Positions 45,426 through 59,250 of a DNA stretch of 64,000 bases are shown one piece after another (the first letter of the stretch is position 1; each line of letters begins with the position of its first letter). The position numbers and the translations under genes are program-made. The DNA comes from Apostichopus japonicus (Eukaryota > Echinodermata > Holothuroidea > Aspidochirotida > Stichopodidae): the NCBI RefSeq assembly GCF_037975245.1, contig NC_092561.1, positions 1-64,000 on the forward strand, in the 5' to 3' direction. The notes below the pieces were generated by a model. The model ran no database searches, had not been told where the DNA came from, and saw nothing but the letters and a program-made list of their open reading frames with translations.

Positions 45426-48400
45426 TTCTTATATATGTTAGGTCAGATGACTATGCATGATATATCAAAAATCTCTCCAAATTATGTGTTTGCAACCTTC
45501 ACACTGACATATTTCACAATCCGCATCTGCATTTTTTTTTTATTACATTGTCACGAAACCGAGAAACTGTCTATTACTGACATCTGACCTACTTCTTTGG
45601 GTATCTTGCATTTCTGTGCAAGTTTTTTTTTGTACTTGGCAACCTAGTTATATAGTAATATAGTTTTAGAATCATTAGTTACAGTTGATTTCCTTGTCTA
45701 TCTTGTTTACTAACCCTAAATATCATAGCCTACTCTCATTCCCTCGATGCAGTTTTGTTTCCCTAATTAATACTGTGTGGGCAACATGGTTTATTGTATA
45801 CTCATAACAAATACACAGAGACTTATGAGTTTCACTGTCATTGGTTGTGTTATATGAGTAATGTGACGTAATGCAGATCAATTTTCAATAATACCCTGTA
45901 ATTGCATAACACGGAATTACATAACTAATTACATCAAAGTTACTGTAAGCCCACTTCTCCATTGCATAATTAAGTATGTTAATTCTGTACGTACTGTGCA
46001 ATATATATATTCATCCCTTGTTGAAATGAGGTCAATGGATATTCTTGTTTTTACAAAATACCAATATATTATTGTATAACTATAAATTACATCGCATTAT
46101 ACATTTCACAAAACGTTTATTCTGTACTGCATATTCATTGCTTATGTCAAGGGAGGTCATTGAATACATGATATCAGACCCTTATCAGTATTGTATTTAC
46201 TTTTTTCTATATTTCATTACAGTCCTTATATCTCATGATAGATCATTCATTAGAAATAGTGAGACCATGCACTGGCCTGCCAATCCTACCCTCCCCTGAC
46301 CGCTCTTGCCACCACCCCCTCTCCCCACTCACACACACCCTTACCCTATAAGACTGTAATTGTTTAATGTAGTGTTTGTACTTGTGTGTAATTTAATAGG
46401 TTCCACATGAATGTCACATGATGTTCAAATCTTGTGTAGCAGCTAGTTTGAAGGTTCTAAAGTTTGTGTCATTTAAAATACCATGGTTACTAAAACTGAG
46501 CATCAGGATCAACATCTTTGGTAAAATTGCATATATAGCAAATTTGTCCATATTGCATAACTGTATTTTGTACATGTCAGTGCTGGATTACTCCACCCAC
46601 CATGTTGTTTCTATGGTTACTGACATATCATGCTTATAATAAGAAATTAGTATTCAAAGGTTGTTTTCAAGTCATTGAACCTGTGTACATATGTTCGTAG
46701 GGCATCATAAAGATGGATGGGCCTTTTATGGTAACCATGTCACTTGCACAAAGTAAATATATATCTATGCTTGTTATAATATCATGACACAACTTTATAT
46801 TCCCTGTCATTATAAACCATGTGTACAGTATATGAATGGCATGGCCTCTCGGGTAACACTATGAGCATATATGCAGATATGTGCGGATACGGCCGGATAT
46901 GTGCGGTAGGGTGATCCATGTTCCTGGGAGAAGGGTCTAAGGGATGGGGTTCACCCTCCCCTTCGGAATTTTTTTCTATAGTGGAGCTATGACTTTTGTG
47001 CCAAGTATTCACCCATATTTTGGTAATGGTAAAATTTGTTAAACTAATCGTCAAACATAGTGCTGGGCGGAATTGTTTAAAGTACTGTTTGTGCTATGCT
47101 GCATTCAGAACTGGCGGGCGCAGCCGCCCGACATGAGCACACCCCTGTTTATGTTTATGCCTTTCGGGCGAAAGGTCTGCGCTGAAAATCTAATGAGTAT
47201 AAAAAACTCTGTCTTGAAATTATTTGTACCATATAAGGTGAAATTGGTGGTTTAATGTACAATGATGCACAGTGTGAGAGATGAAAATTGTCACTACTGT
47301 TAGAAAAAGATAATTAGGCCTATTCCTGACACTAAATATTACAGCGAATTGTACCTGTGATCCTGAAGGAGGGAAACAGGCTATACAGTGGCGTGCACAT
47401 AGAGGATGAGGAGAGGGTGATGGGGGAGTGTGATAGGGTGTGGGGGTTTGGGTGAAATGGCCCCCAGCCTCCATGAGTCAATCAGAGGGAAAATCTTCAG
47501 TCAGGGGTAAAATCTTCAGTTGGGGAATTTACTGTATTTATTAGCGCAACCTTGCCTTTAGACTTAATTATACACCTATTTGATAGTCTAAATATATGAC
47601 TCAGAATTTTCTTTGCTTTTTCAATTTAACCTCTAAATTTTAATTTATTTCTGGAAGTTCCCAAGACCCCCCTACTTGGTGATGGCATTCATTAACCCCG
47701 TTGCCACACCCCTCGTTCCCTTAAAATTTGATCCTCCTTTAGCTCCTCCATAGAGGCGCGTGCATCCCACCTACCAAAGTCAGTAGTGGAATATTCAGAG
47801 TTTGGCATCGACACCCCCCCCCCCTCCCCCTCTGCCCTCAATAGTGTATCTAACAGGAATTCATTGATTACCTTCCACAGCATTTACATTTTTCACACAT
47901 TGCACAGTGTGTAGAGGATTTTAGTAATTGGGTTACAGCATGTTAGACTTGACCTACTGTATACATGTATGTCAAGTAGATTAATTCTGGTATGGTTATA
48001 ATAAATGCCATGGTTATATCAAGCAAATTAAAAATGGTGTAGTATGCATGACCATGCATTGACCATGCACTTGTAGCACACTCCTACCCTCGGAAGCTGG
48101 GACAGCTTCTAGTGACTTCAAACTTTTAGTTTATTGAAAAGTAACTTGTAGATCATTACATACAATAACTTCCACCAGGCTAGATGTTCACAATACTGTA
48201 TATATATATATGGAATATATATATATATATATGGTAAGCAACTGATTACAGTATGTTTATTTCTCGGGTTTTCAGCTATTGTAGAGCCTCTATGATGGAA
48301 GATGTTGTACCATAACTTATATGGAATCTCAGCCCGCATAAGAAAAATCGAAACTTGTGTTAAAATTGGAGATCAATAATCTTTATTTACATCGCTAGAA

Positions 48401-49246
48401 CTTGACACACCATGCAAACTTTGAAACGGACCTTGTACTGTTGTCTGGTTTCACTTTAATGTAAGTCATTGTTTGGAATATATCAGGTATAAAGTTGGAA
48501 ACTTCAATGTATGCACATACAAATATGCAGACATACTGTACACATATACATCATACATACATAAAAGCACAGCTGCAAGCTGTTTATGCATTCAGTAATA
48601 TTGTAGTATATCACCTGCTATGCACAGTGTAGCTGTTTACAGTGTAATTGGCTACATATAGATCCTACTGTACATTTCAGTGGTCATATATGTTATTAGT
48701 ATATGTTCCACACACATTAATTTCAATATTTCACTAGTGTGTGTGTATAACACTTGGCTGGTAACAAAAGTCTAGTACACCACTTCTCACGGAAGACCAG
48801 TTTATCTCTTTCTGGAACTGAAATGCAAGTACTACATTTCCACGTGCTGTCACGTTGAAGGATTTAGTTGAAGAAAAAGTGAGTTGACCTGTATTTTCCT
48901 TTTTTCCTTTGTTTAAAGAAAACAGTCACAGACCTCTTATCCAAGAATGATTTTCAAATTTAATTTTCTTTCAGGATATCTAAGTAAATGGATAATGGAA
49001 AACTGACTGTTTTTTTCTTTTTAAGACACCTTTCATACCTTGAACCCTGGCACCCCCAACCAGGAAATTGCTATATAATGCATCCACCAATTACAGGTGC
49101 TTTTACACTAGACCAGGATCTGATCTTGATGTTGAGATCAACCTCTGTAATGTCAATGCACCCTCATCAACAGTGACCCGAGATATCCAGTTATTTGACC
49201 TGGCACCTAGCGTATTGTTGTGTGTCTTTCAAGAAGACTTGCCATC
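45426..49246. other. Long non-coding stretch; no gene recognised
   Basis: AT-rich with short (TA)n near 48200-48232, C and G runs near 47813-47830, and a lone hAT-like left end (cagtggcgtgcacatag at 47395) without a visible partner. No frame shows domain-like sequence. Confidence 0.4.
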
Positions 49247-49254
49247 GTTATTAG

Positions 49255-49626
49255 CAGTGACGGAGCTATGGGTAGTGGTCAAGGGGGGCGAGAATGGTCT
49301 GTAGGGGCGCTTTCGACACTATCTAAGCGGAGCGCCACCATAGGTTGGCGCAGAGCGTACAGAAATTTTTTTGAGTAAAGATACTCCCTAGATCGCTGGA
49401 AATGACCCTTTCCTGGCCTTGCTAATTTGCAGATAAACGAAGAATAAATAGGTGTCATCGCCAAAAAATTTGACAAATGTCAATAGGTAGATGAGAGCGT
49501 AATAAAAAAGTCAATAATCGCGAATAAGTAAAAAGTAGTAAAAAGCTGAAAATGGCGCCAGCAGTCCATTTGAGTCCGTCAGGGGGGGGGGCATCCATCC
49601 CCCCTGACTGTATGGATGCTCCGCTG
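49255..49626. mobile_element. hAT miniature element, 372 bp, exact 8-bp target duplication
   Basis: gttattag flanks both sides (49247-49254 and 49627-49634). Ends are cagtgacggagc and the inverse of gctccgctg, an imperfect TIR. The interior has actatctaagcggagcgcca plus the ggttggcgc hairpin of the family. Confidence 0.88.
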
Positions 49627-49634
49627 GTTATTAG

Positions 49635-52565
49635 TTCGTTTAATCGCAGCACATTGATAAAGTTGTAAAGCCCTGTTTTGTATTTTTCGGCTATCAAAGA
49701 AAATCACATTTCATACTACCATGGGTTCTTTCCATTGAGTAACTTTTGTGGTAATTCTCCATGCTTCAAACGTACATTATACTCAGCACATACCCGGCTG
49801 TAGTCCTAGCCTAGTATATGTACTGTTTCAATTATGTTAATCTTTGTTAGTTTACTTTTCTTCTATAAAGGTATTTCGCTGTTGTGTGGATGTCAGTACT
49901 ATGTATGTATGTATGTGTGTACAAGAGTAGATACAGTCTTGTATTATATGTGTACAAGTACAGTACTATAACACATGCACAGCTGATGGCAACCATGGCA
50001 TCGTAACTGCTTTATTTTGCAATCCACACTTGCGCAAAAGACACTCCCAGTCCCATAATACTGGCAACATCTGGTAAGAGATATGGGAGGATCTGGGTAC
50101 AACTTAAAGTTTAAACCGGATCAACGTTCTTTGGATCTGATCCGGATCTAGTGTAAAAGCACCATAAGAGTTGAATAGCTATGAAGTTGGAAGAACACTG
50201 TAAGGGCCTAGCTGTAATCCAGAGGTCATGGCCAAGTTCAAATCCTATTCTAGCCATGAATTTCTTTGATCTCTTCCAGAATATCTGTAGGTTGATTAGC
50301 AAATAAATATGCACTACCAATTCAAAGGAATGCAGGAAGTGCCCTATACTGACAACCTACACATTCAACAAGTTTTTAAAAGCAATCATAGTGCACCTTT
50401 TTCATGGGATTAAATTTCTCATGGAACAACGGATATTATAAATGTATTTTATTGGAAGTAGCAGCTTGTACAGAAAATAACAGATTTATATCAGAAGTCA
50501 AATTAATTTCCTTGTTTATACAACTTTGGTTCTAGTTTAAAACTAATTTGAACTTCAAAGGTGTTTTATAAGTCTTGGTTTCTACAGGTTCCCAAGGAAA
50601 CTTTTGTTAATTGTGACTTAAATTGTCTCACATTGTCTCATGTAGTTGTTGGGTTTGGTAGCAATCCACTACCATGGGCATATAGACTGAGATCTATATG
50701 CCCATATGCCCATAGATCTTAAAGATGTGAAACTAACTTAGCTCCTTAAATTTCAAAAGTTATATTCTACTGATTAATAAATTTTTCAGTGGTTCAAACA
50801 GCTGCAGACCACCATTATGATTTACGATGTTGCTATACATCCAAACCTGTATATTTAAGTCATTGTTGGATCTATAGCCAATTAAATACCATAAAATATT
50901 TACTTCACAACATGGAAATTGATATGAATTATTGCAGTTTCTTTGAAAAGTAAAAAAAAATATACTTTCTTTGATTTTACACCATGCTGACACAGTGTGT
51001 ATACTGTACAGCAGCCTCTAGTAGGCACAAAGTAGTAACGCAGTATACAAACCAAAGTAAATTGTACAAAATTACTTTATATTAATTGCCGGTGTCAGGT
51101 GGGAAATCATTTCAGAGAAAACTGTAGGTGGAAGCCTGCCAATTGCTGGATCCATGCATGTTGCATATTTCAAGGTTTTGGTTTGATGGGGGGTAGGGGT
51201 TGGGTGAGGTGGGGTGGGGGAAAAGGAGGGGCCGAATAGAAGAGGGGAAGGGTGGGGGAGGAGTTGGAAATGAGATGGGGATATGTCAGGATAAAAAGCA
51301 GAGCATTGAACTGACCTTCATATACCGCTTTTCCATTCCACCGAACTCAGATAAAAGTCACCTTGTCTTTTTAGTTCATTCAGTGGTAATCAAATAATGA
51401 CTGTTGAATAGATAAGTAATCTCTATTCCAAATATTTTGAGCAAACAGACAAAAAACAACAACATCAGTAGAAAAAGTAATATTCATATCAGTATAGTTA
51501 TTGCCCTTCATTTATTGGTAAATTTGAGATTGACACAGAGAAACACATCCCTGCTCCAGCCTCCACTCCACCCACGGGAGGCTTTCGTAGCTAGACTTTT
51601 TAATGTCATTATCAATAATTGTGTTGTCCATAAATGAATATGGATTAAATGTTTGATATAACTTAGCCACACATACTGTACATGCTAAACATACATTGAA
51701 TTCTGTCTGAGACAAAGTAGATTGGGTAAGAAATTCAGGACTCTGCCGACCTCTCCTCTCCCTTTCCCCCTCCCTTCCCCCATGTACCCCTCAAAGTTGG
51801 CTTGAGCTCACATTCTTTCACAATATATTAGCTATACCATAAACAAATCAGAGAAAGACCTTTTATAGTTAATTGAGAGTGAATTAGGTAGGAAGTCTTA
51901 ATTGAGAAAAGTTATGCCATGGTTGGTAGTCAATGAACCATATTTTGTAGCTTCATGCACATATAACACTGCAGTTGTTTGGTGTATTAGTTGAACACAA
52001 TTGTCCCTATAGCCAGCAGCACTTTGAGAAAAGGAAATTAACATATTGACACGAGTTATTTAGTCGTCTCGGTAAAACCAAACTCTACTGAGTAGGCATG
52101 AGTTTAGACAATTAAATTCCTGGTTGTGGTATTCGACCAATCATGATGTACGATAGATGACATCCTGTTGAACTGGACGTAAACTAATGGATCACAGAAT
52201 CTGACTTTCCTGTTACCTTTCGAAAATGTTTGTCACCAACCGATTTAATTTCATTGATCAAAAGCACCTCACAGGATCTGTTGGACAAGCGAAGGTGACA
52301 TTTGAGTGGCAGCTTACAAACAATATATAATGACCATAACAAAGTGAATCGTGGTGTGATTAAAAGAATGTTGTTACAAAGTGTTTGACTATTGTGTGTG
52401 TGCAGGTTTCAGGTCCTTTGTTTTATCAAACCAGGGAAGGATGGAGAGATCAGTTGGGCAACAGAAGAAAAATATCCGGCACAGGTATAGAAAAGTTTCA
52501 TTTTTTTGGTGATTATTGTAGTAATTTATAAATTATTCGGCACAGTATTGATCAAGAATTTTGAT
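49635..52565. other. Non-coding; no gene recognised
   Basis: No supported exon. Near 52413-52484 a segment lies between a weak acceptor (gtgtgcag) and a donor-like gtatag, with an open frame; evidence is too thin to call. A G-rich tract lies at 51185-51275. Confidence 0.4.
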
Positions 52566-52568
52566 TTT

Positions 52569-52944
52569 ACAGTACTTGTATGTAGACAAGAAAAGTTTTT
52601 AATGATAACAAGAAATGTAATTTAGAATTGGTATTGTTGGACAAGGATGCAATATGGTAGGAGAGGAGGGTAGTGGAGGGGTGATTCATGGTGGGGATGG
52701 ATGCATGCAGGTGGGGATGGATGCATGCAGGTGGGGATGGATGCATGCAGGTGGGGATGGATGCATGCAGGTGGGGATGGATGCATGCAGGTGGGGATGG
52801 ATGCATGCAGGTGGGGATGGATGCATGCAGGTGGGGATGGATGCATGCAGGTGGGGATGGATGCATGCAGTATTTGTATGTAGACAAGAAAAGTTTTCAA
52901 TGATAACAAGAAATGTAATTTAGAATTGGTATTGTTGGACAAGG
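52569..52944. repeat. 20-bp minisatellite trapped between 78-bp direct repeats
   Basis: Nine exact copies of gtggggatggatgcatgcag (52691-52870) are bordered by two nearly identical 78-bp segments beginning agta.ttgtatgtagacaag (52569-52646 and 52867-52944). The junction gcagtatttg suggests the array grew inside a tandem duplication of the flank. gatgcatgc makes each unit partly palindromic. Confidence 0.95.
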
Positions 52945-53240
52945 TTAACAATAACAATAATCAGGCAGTTACAGTTACGACGATTAAGCGACCATGAATG
53001 TGTGAGAAACCCGCAAGGGCTTATGAATTAAAACTCACACATAGGGTGGCTTCCAATTCAACATTTTAACTCAAATTTGGAAACTTTTCAAGGAATGTAG
53101 AAAGTCATTTCTAGATGGCAAAACAGAAGATTGCTCTTGGATGAAAAACCCACCTTAATACTATGACCCGGCCGGGGATCAAACCCGAACCTCCCGATTG
53201 CTAAGCCTCATTGCTTCAAATATCCATTCGGCCACAGCAC
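52945..53240 (-). mobile_element. tRNA-derived SINE, second family
   Basis: On the minus strand: box A tgtggccgaatgga (about 53236-53223), box B ggtttgatcc (53185-53176), the phrase ggccgggtcata, then a body that includes catccaagagcaatcttc and ggaagccaccctatgtgtgag, ending in a ttattgtta tail at about 52945. The head resembles a tRNA-Leu or tRNA-Ser type. It inserted directly next to the minisatellite block. Confidence 0.82.
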
Positions 53241-56074
53241 AGGTATACCTTCAGTACTACAGGACATTTACATAAGACCCCGGCCACTCTCGGTTATATT
53301 GAGCCCCTTGTGTTTGCATTAATTACACATTGATCCCAGAGCGTGGAGTACATCTGATCCTCCATTGATATTATACATGTCTGATCCAAATCGTGGGATC
53401 TGACCAATGCTTATGTTACATAAATTGGACCCGAATGCAGATCAGTTCACTGCGCTCATTCTCAGTGAAGTGTATTATACAGGGCTAATAGTTCTCTTGA
53501 TTATAAGATAAACGGGGTGTCTAAAATATGAGTGGAGATAAAATTGAATTGCTTGGTCAAAGTTACATCCCATCACACTGCAGACCTAAATTTAGCAGAT
53601 GAGCACTACTTTTTCAGTTTTCAATGACAAGTCAGCCTAAAGTTGTCTTGACAACCAGAACATGTGTAAGCAATTATAAAGATCTCTGAATTTGATGTTA
53701 CCATACACAGGACATGGTTTACACAGTGTCTGAAAAATATTGACACATGTAACAAATAAAAAATTAAAAAAATGCTAGGTATGACATGATTTTAGATAAT
53801 CCTTCACTGTATTATGTACTTTTATATAAGTACAGGCTCAACGAGGAGCTTATGCTTTATCAATGAGGTTACCTAAGTTGTGTCTAGGCAGCCAGAAATA
53901 GTTAAGGTTTAAAGATGTATGTCATGTTGTTCCTAAATATCATGGTCACCAAACCAATAAAAAAGTAAGTTTGGGGGTTTATAACTTCAAACTGTTTTTA
54001 CATTATGTGGATCAGGCCCTGCATGTGCTTTGAGTTGACGCTGTTAAAGCATTAGATCAATCGATTTACTACTACCTCCCCACGCCGCACACGTTAACAA
54101 TAAACCCTGTCTGTGCTCCATGTCAGACAGACCCCAAGCTCTCCATCACGATTTTCATATATAACAGAGAGCCATGCAGGTATGCCATATTCTAGATGCT
54201 ATCGGTATTTGTACTTCACAATTACTGGATCAGCCTTAGTGCTGCATTATCTTCACCTGTATATATACTTTATAATGCAATGCCTTTGTGTCTAGAGTGT
54301 ATCTACTAGAGATATCGAGTAACATCTATGACTCATTAGTCGCATTTGTTTTTATATATGGATCAAACACTACCCTCAGTGCATATTCTGTATTAAGCAC
54401 AGTCATTTCAATTTTAACCTCATTAGGTTAATTTACATGAAACCGAACTGCATTTGCTCCAATATATACATAACAGGATCTTGATCGCCATCTTGATTGA
54501 AACCGTGGAAACACATAAAGATTTGGGATATGTGCAACGCAATATACCTAGATACTATTATTGTGTGGAATTACAAAGTGTAACAAGCAACAGTGGAAGT
54601 CAAAGGTCAATGCTAGTTCCAAGTCAACCCTGAGCTGTGTTCACATTTAAATGGTCTGATATAATGTGGATGTTTTTCCGTGTTTACATGCAAAATCAGA
54701 CCCTGAGTCTCAGTTAAGTACCCTACATGATATAGCAGGTGGCTAAATAATTGTTTATGAAGATTGACATTTGGCAAAAATTAAGAAAAGTGCCATGTTC
54801 TTCTATCTATACACTATTAACATACATATTTTCCCTGTAGAATATAAAGTACTGTACAGGCCCATATGCATCTTTTTCAATTGGGGGAGGGGGAGGGGGA
54901 AGGGTTGAAATTCTAAGAAAAGTTTAATTACTAACTCGATCCACTGATCACCAAAATAGAATGGCTTTTCAAGAGCTGCGAAGATGAAGAAAGAACCAGT
55001 CTCGTACAAATGGATAAAGATAGCCAATCGTACTCTCTCCCAGCGGCAGCCATCCAGCAAATCTGCGACGTACCATAATATGATATAATACAAACAACTT
55101 ACATGGTCTGGTAGGTGAACATGACATTCGGCAGGTCCATATATGACCCATTTTCTGATCCCCAGTCAGTGTTCAACTCATATTTGATACAGTAGGAGTC
55201 AAGTGAGTAGCCTCAGTAATTTATGATTGAATTTACTTTTGGAAAATTGTACGATTTAACATCAGGGTTGCCAACCCAGATTGACAGACTGTCTTTCAAA
55301 GGCTTTTGAAAGCCATATGGGACATAATTAAAACCCAAAATAGTCTCTTAATAATACTGCTGTACTATCAGAAGTGGACCATGGATATTGCCGGGAGGGG
55401 GGTGGTCTCATCCGACCCCCCCCTGCATACAGGCCTACAGTACACGTCAACATCAAATAATATTTTGAAAGTAAATCAATTATTGTAATAATTTGAAGAC
55501 GGTCAACATTGAGTCCCAAAGGCTATTGTTTGAGGCAAAATTTAATGTACATGTATAACAGACTGTGAAAAATATATCACAAATATGAAATTGATGCCTT
55601 TACATTACATGGCAATTAACTTTAAAGTTATGTGCAGATTTTGTACTGCGTATGGACAATCAGTTAACCATAAGAGGAATTTTTTACTTATAATCTACTA
55701 TCTGTCAAGAATCTAAAATAAATTGTACTACAATTCATAATTTTTTTTGATAAATTCAGTGAAATTGTTCTTTAAATTTTTCTTCTTAATGTCTTCTGAA
55801 AATATTGGATTTTATTTTCTCACAATATTTCTCAAAAGTAATACCTTTGAGGTGAAATAATACCATGCATGCCCGCATTCAAGCATATATACCTTGTATG
55901 AATATTGGAAAACAAAACTGCCATTAGGTTAATTGGAATTTTAACAAAAGCAGCTCAGACTGTATGCTACTTTAAACGTTTCGAGATTTGTGACTTTCAT
56001 TCTTCATATTCATTATGAAAGACAAATGGTGTTCATTATAGTAGACAATAGGTGTAAAAAGCCACATTACCGGC
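53241..56074. other. Non-coding; no gene recognised
   Basis: AT-rich sequence with G/C runs near 54885 and 55395-55425. Nothing further supported. Confidence 0.4.
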
Positions 56075-56330
56075 TTAAAGGTAGTCAGTATATATGCCCC
56101 TAATTATAGCACGCTATAATTGCTCGAGGTTTTCTAAAAGTACTTTCCTGGAGGTATTTACTCTCCAAATTGTTCTCAGACATTTTTAAGGTACATGCAC
56201 GATGACTGAATGCCCCAGTGAGGAAAATTTCCTTGAAGGTTGCAATAAAACAGTTTAAGAATTTTGACCAAAGATGACCATATTGAATATCTAACATATT
56301 TGAGGCCAATACAGCATACTGTATCTTTAA
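56075..56330 (-). mobile_element. TTAA-type MITE family 1, copy 3 (inverted)
   Basis: Reverse-oriented copy of 35981-36232. Ends are ttaaaggtagtcagta and tactgtatctttaa; it contains tatagcacgctata, one base off the palindrome of the other copies. Confidence 0.8.
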
Positions 56331-56632
56331 GTGTCATGCAGGAAACAACAGATATCACAATGCCACTAGTAAGTGAAACCTACTACTTTCTCCTTTGTTT
56401 CCTTTTCATACTTTGAATATGAAAGTAATTTTAATATACAAGTTGTAAGTTAAAACAATATATTCATTATACAAAAAACAATATCAGAGCATATAATAAA
56501 TTGACAGAATCCAAACATCATCCAGGAAGTAATGAACAATGCAGTAAAGTTAAAACAAAACATCAACAATTCAATTACAAAGTGATGCTACATGATGTCA
56601 TTGAGCTAGACTTGCTCAAGAATTTGTCTTAA

Positions 56633-56997
56633 AGGGTGTGAAGACTCGCGCACAAAGAAATGTCTCATGCCGGTAATCTGACCTAGCTTCGAATGAGGTG
56701 TAACAGAAGTGTTAAACACCACCATCGATCCCAGAAAATAAACACACAGCTTGCTAACGTCGGTAATTAGACACTAGTGTACAGTCAGTACATACAGCTA
56801 CGGTCAATACCCACAACACAGCTGTGTACATAGCAGCGATGGACATCTCAGGTCCAGATGAAAGATAACAAGGTATCACGTTTCATTAGGCTACTGTCTG
56901 CATTTTGTAATGACAAGAAGAAACCTTCACTTGCAAGCAAAAGAAATTTAACTTTTTCAGAGTGCGGCACGCGGTTTGGGGCGAGCCTTCAATCCCT
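56633..56997. mobile_element. TTAA-type MITE family 2, copy 2
   Basis: Aligns with 43059-43413 over its full length at roughly 85-90 percent by eye. Bounded by TTAA (56629-56632 and 56998-57001). Inverted ends are agggtgtgaagactcgc and gcgagccttcaatccct. Confidence 0.88.
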
Positions 56998-57001
56998 TTA
57001 A

Positions 57002-58589
57002 AGTAGTTTGGAAAGTAGTATGTATTGATGATGTGAGCTGTTATTATTGAATACAAGCATCTGTAATGAATGGGCAGTGATTTGTTAACCAGTTGTATCA
57101 TGTTCAAGCTCTATTAGGAGCTCCTTCAGGACAGGGATTATGATTCAAAGACTATGGTATGATTTTTTTCCCTTTAATGCCAGACACTGCTACGAGGAGT
57201 TGAAACATGAACATTTTAACACAAAGCTACATGAGGTCAAATCAAAAATAGCCAAACATATGAATGGAAGGAAGGGCTTGAACAACATCCGTGGAGACGG
57301 GGGAAGGGGGGGGGGATTACCTTGTGGGACAGAAAAATATAAAATACCGCATGATGCCTAAAGACTAGACCCACCACAGGCCGCCATGTTCACCAGAGAG
57401 CTGGCTTTAACTCAACTCACAGGGGCTTTAGCCTGTAGCTCCTTAAGAGAACATCGTAGCAGTCTTAGGCTCTCTCCCCCACTCTCCCTCCCTCACCAGT
57501 GATGGAAGGGTCTGCTTTTTTTATAGTGAGTGCTCAGAAGCCTTGAAAATACAGTAATATTAGTGTGGGAAAGCCTCCAGAATTTTCCAACCAAATACAC
57601 TAACGTTTGAGAAAATTGGGCTGTTTTAAAGTAGAGACTGAATTTTTTCCCCACTTACATGAAAGTCACATGCGTACATTTTATGTTGAGTTTGCCACAA
57701 TCTGGCATTATAGATAGCTGCATACTCAGCTCTTAAAATATCATAAATATCATAAAGTTTTTGCAAGTGAAGCCAAATTTCAATGACTTTATGGGTGCCG
57801 ATGTATTGGCCTATACATAGTCATTTCTAATTGTCCATCCAAAAGTATAAATAGATTAAAAAAAATGCTCACACTGCAGAGCATATAGTGGCAATTTATG
57901 CTTACATATATAGTGAAAGTTTTATTTTTTGTTTAGCTAATGTTTATGTAGCACCAGAAAGCTACCAACAATACAACCACAATGGTATATAACTTCCTAA
58001 CAAAGGAAATGTCATGCTGTGACTCAGTCGACGGTGAAATCCATTCCTTGTTTGGAATAATGGAAATTGTCTGAGTTAGTGATAATCGCTGCGGAGAAAA
58101 TAGGATGATGAGACTCGAAGCTTAATTCTTTTCAAAAGTTTGCTGCAGTCCAATTTTTTTTTTTAAATAGCTCTTTATGCTTGTGGACTGAACTGAAGGA
58201 GGTCGTCAACTTCCCTGCAGTCATTAATTTTTGGTTTTGAGACTGATATGAGAATTAATGCTACTATAGTGTTATTATTTACCCTACATTTCTTCGCTTG
58301 GGAAGCAACGCCTGGGCAGATAATTTCCTTGTTAAGATAATTTCCATATCCTGGAGGAATCCATGGATAGAGTCACTTTCAGTTTCTTAATTTTAACCTA
58401 AACATTGTTTACTCTTCATGTTTTGAAAAGTTTTGGCTGACTTTACAGAGCTAACTTATTCTTTCAAATTTGAAGGCACCTGACAGTGGCAGAGCTTGGA
58501 TGGAGGCAATGGGGCCAATATGTGACCTGTCCCCTCTCACTCCCCTCTCATACCCCTTGGCTCTCGTCTCCTACATTTCCTCGCCCACT
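57002..58589. other. Non-coding; no gene recognised
   Basis: A 73-codon frame at 57140 has some helical, charged residues but no recognised domain and ends in a G run; not called. Confidence 0.4.
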
Positions 58590-59250
58590 TTCCTTTCCCT
58601 TCATTACTTCCCTTGCCATGTCCCTCTCTTCACTCCCCGTGTCCCTCTCTTCCCTCCCCATGTCCCTCTCTTCCCCTCCCCATGTCCCTCTCTTCCCCTC
58701 CCCATGTCCCTCTCTTCCCCTTCCAATCCCCTGTTCTTCTCCTTCCCTTGCCCCTCTCTTCCCTTCTCATGCCCACTATTCCCATTCCCCTCCTCCCATG
58801 ACCCTCTCAAGCTTTCCTCCCGGGCCCTCTCTTCCCCTTCCCATGTCCCTCTCTTCCCCTCCCCATGACCCTCTCTTCCCCTTCCAATCCCCTGTTCTTC
58901 TCCTTCCCTTGCCCCTCTCTTCCCTTCTCATGCCCACTATTCCCATTCCCCTCCCCCCATGACCCTCTCAAGCTTTCCTCCCGGGCCCTCTCTTCCCCGT
59001 CCCATGTCCCTCTCTTTCCCTCCCATGTCCCTCTCCCTCCCCATGTCCCTCTCCTCTCTTCCCTCCCCATGCCCCTCTCTTCCCTTCGCATGCCCACTAT
59101 TCCTATTCCCCTGCCCCATGACCTTCTCAAGCTTTCCTCCCATGCCCTCTCTACCCTTCCCATGTCCCTCTCTTCCCTTCCCCATGCCCCTCTTTTCCCC
59201 TCCCCATGCCCCACTCTTCCCCTCCCATGTCCCTCTCTTCCCTTATTATC
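58590..59250. repeat. Pyrimidine-rich minisatellite with higher-order structure
   Basis: Short units based on atgtccctctcttcccctcccc are nested in blocks of about 160-165 bp. The run containing gccc, actattcccattcccctcc, catga and ctcaagctttcctccc occurs near 58771, 58931 and 59093. One strand is almost pure C/T for 650 bp. Long frames on both strands are artefacts. Confidence 0.92.

Noticed and set aside
57140-57361. 73-codon frame with helical charged residues
   Set aside because: No domain, no splice support, and it ends in a G run; likely chance.
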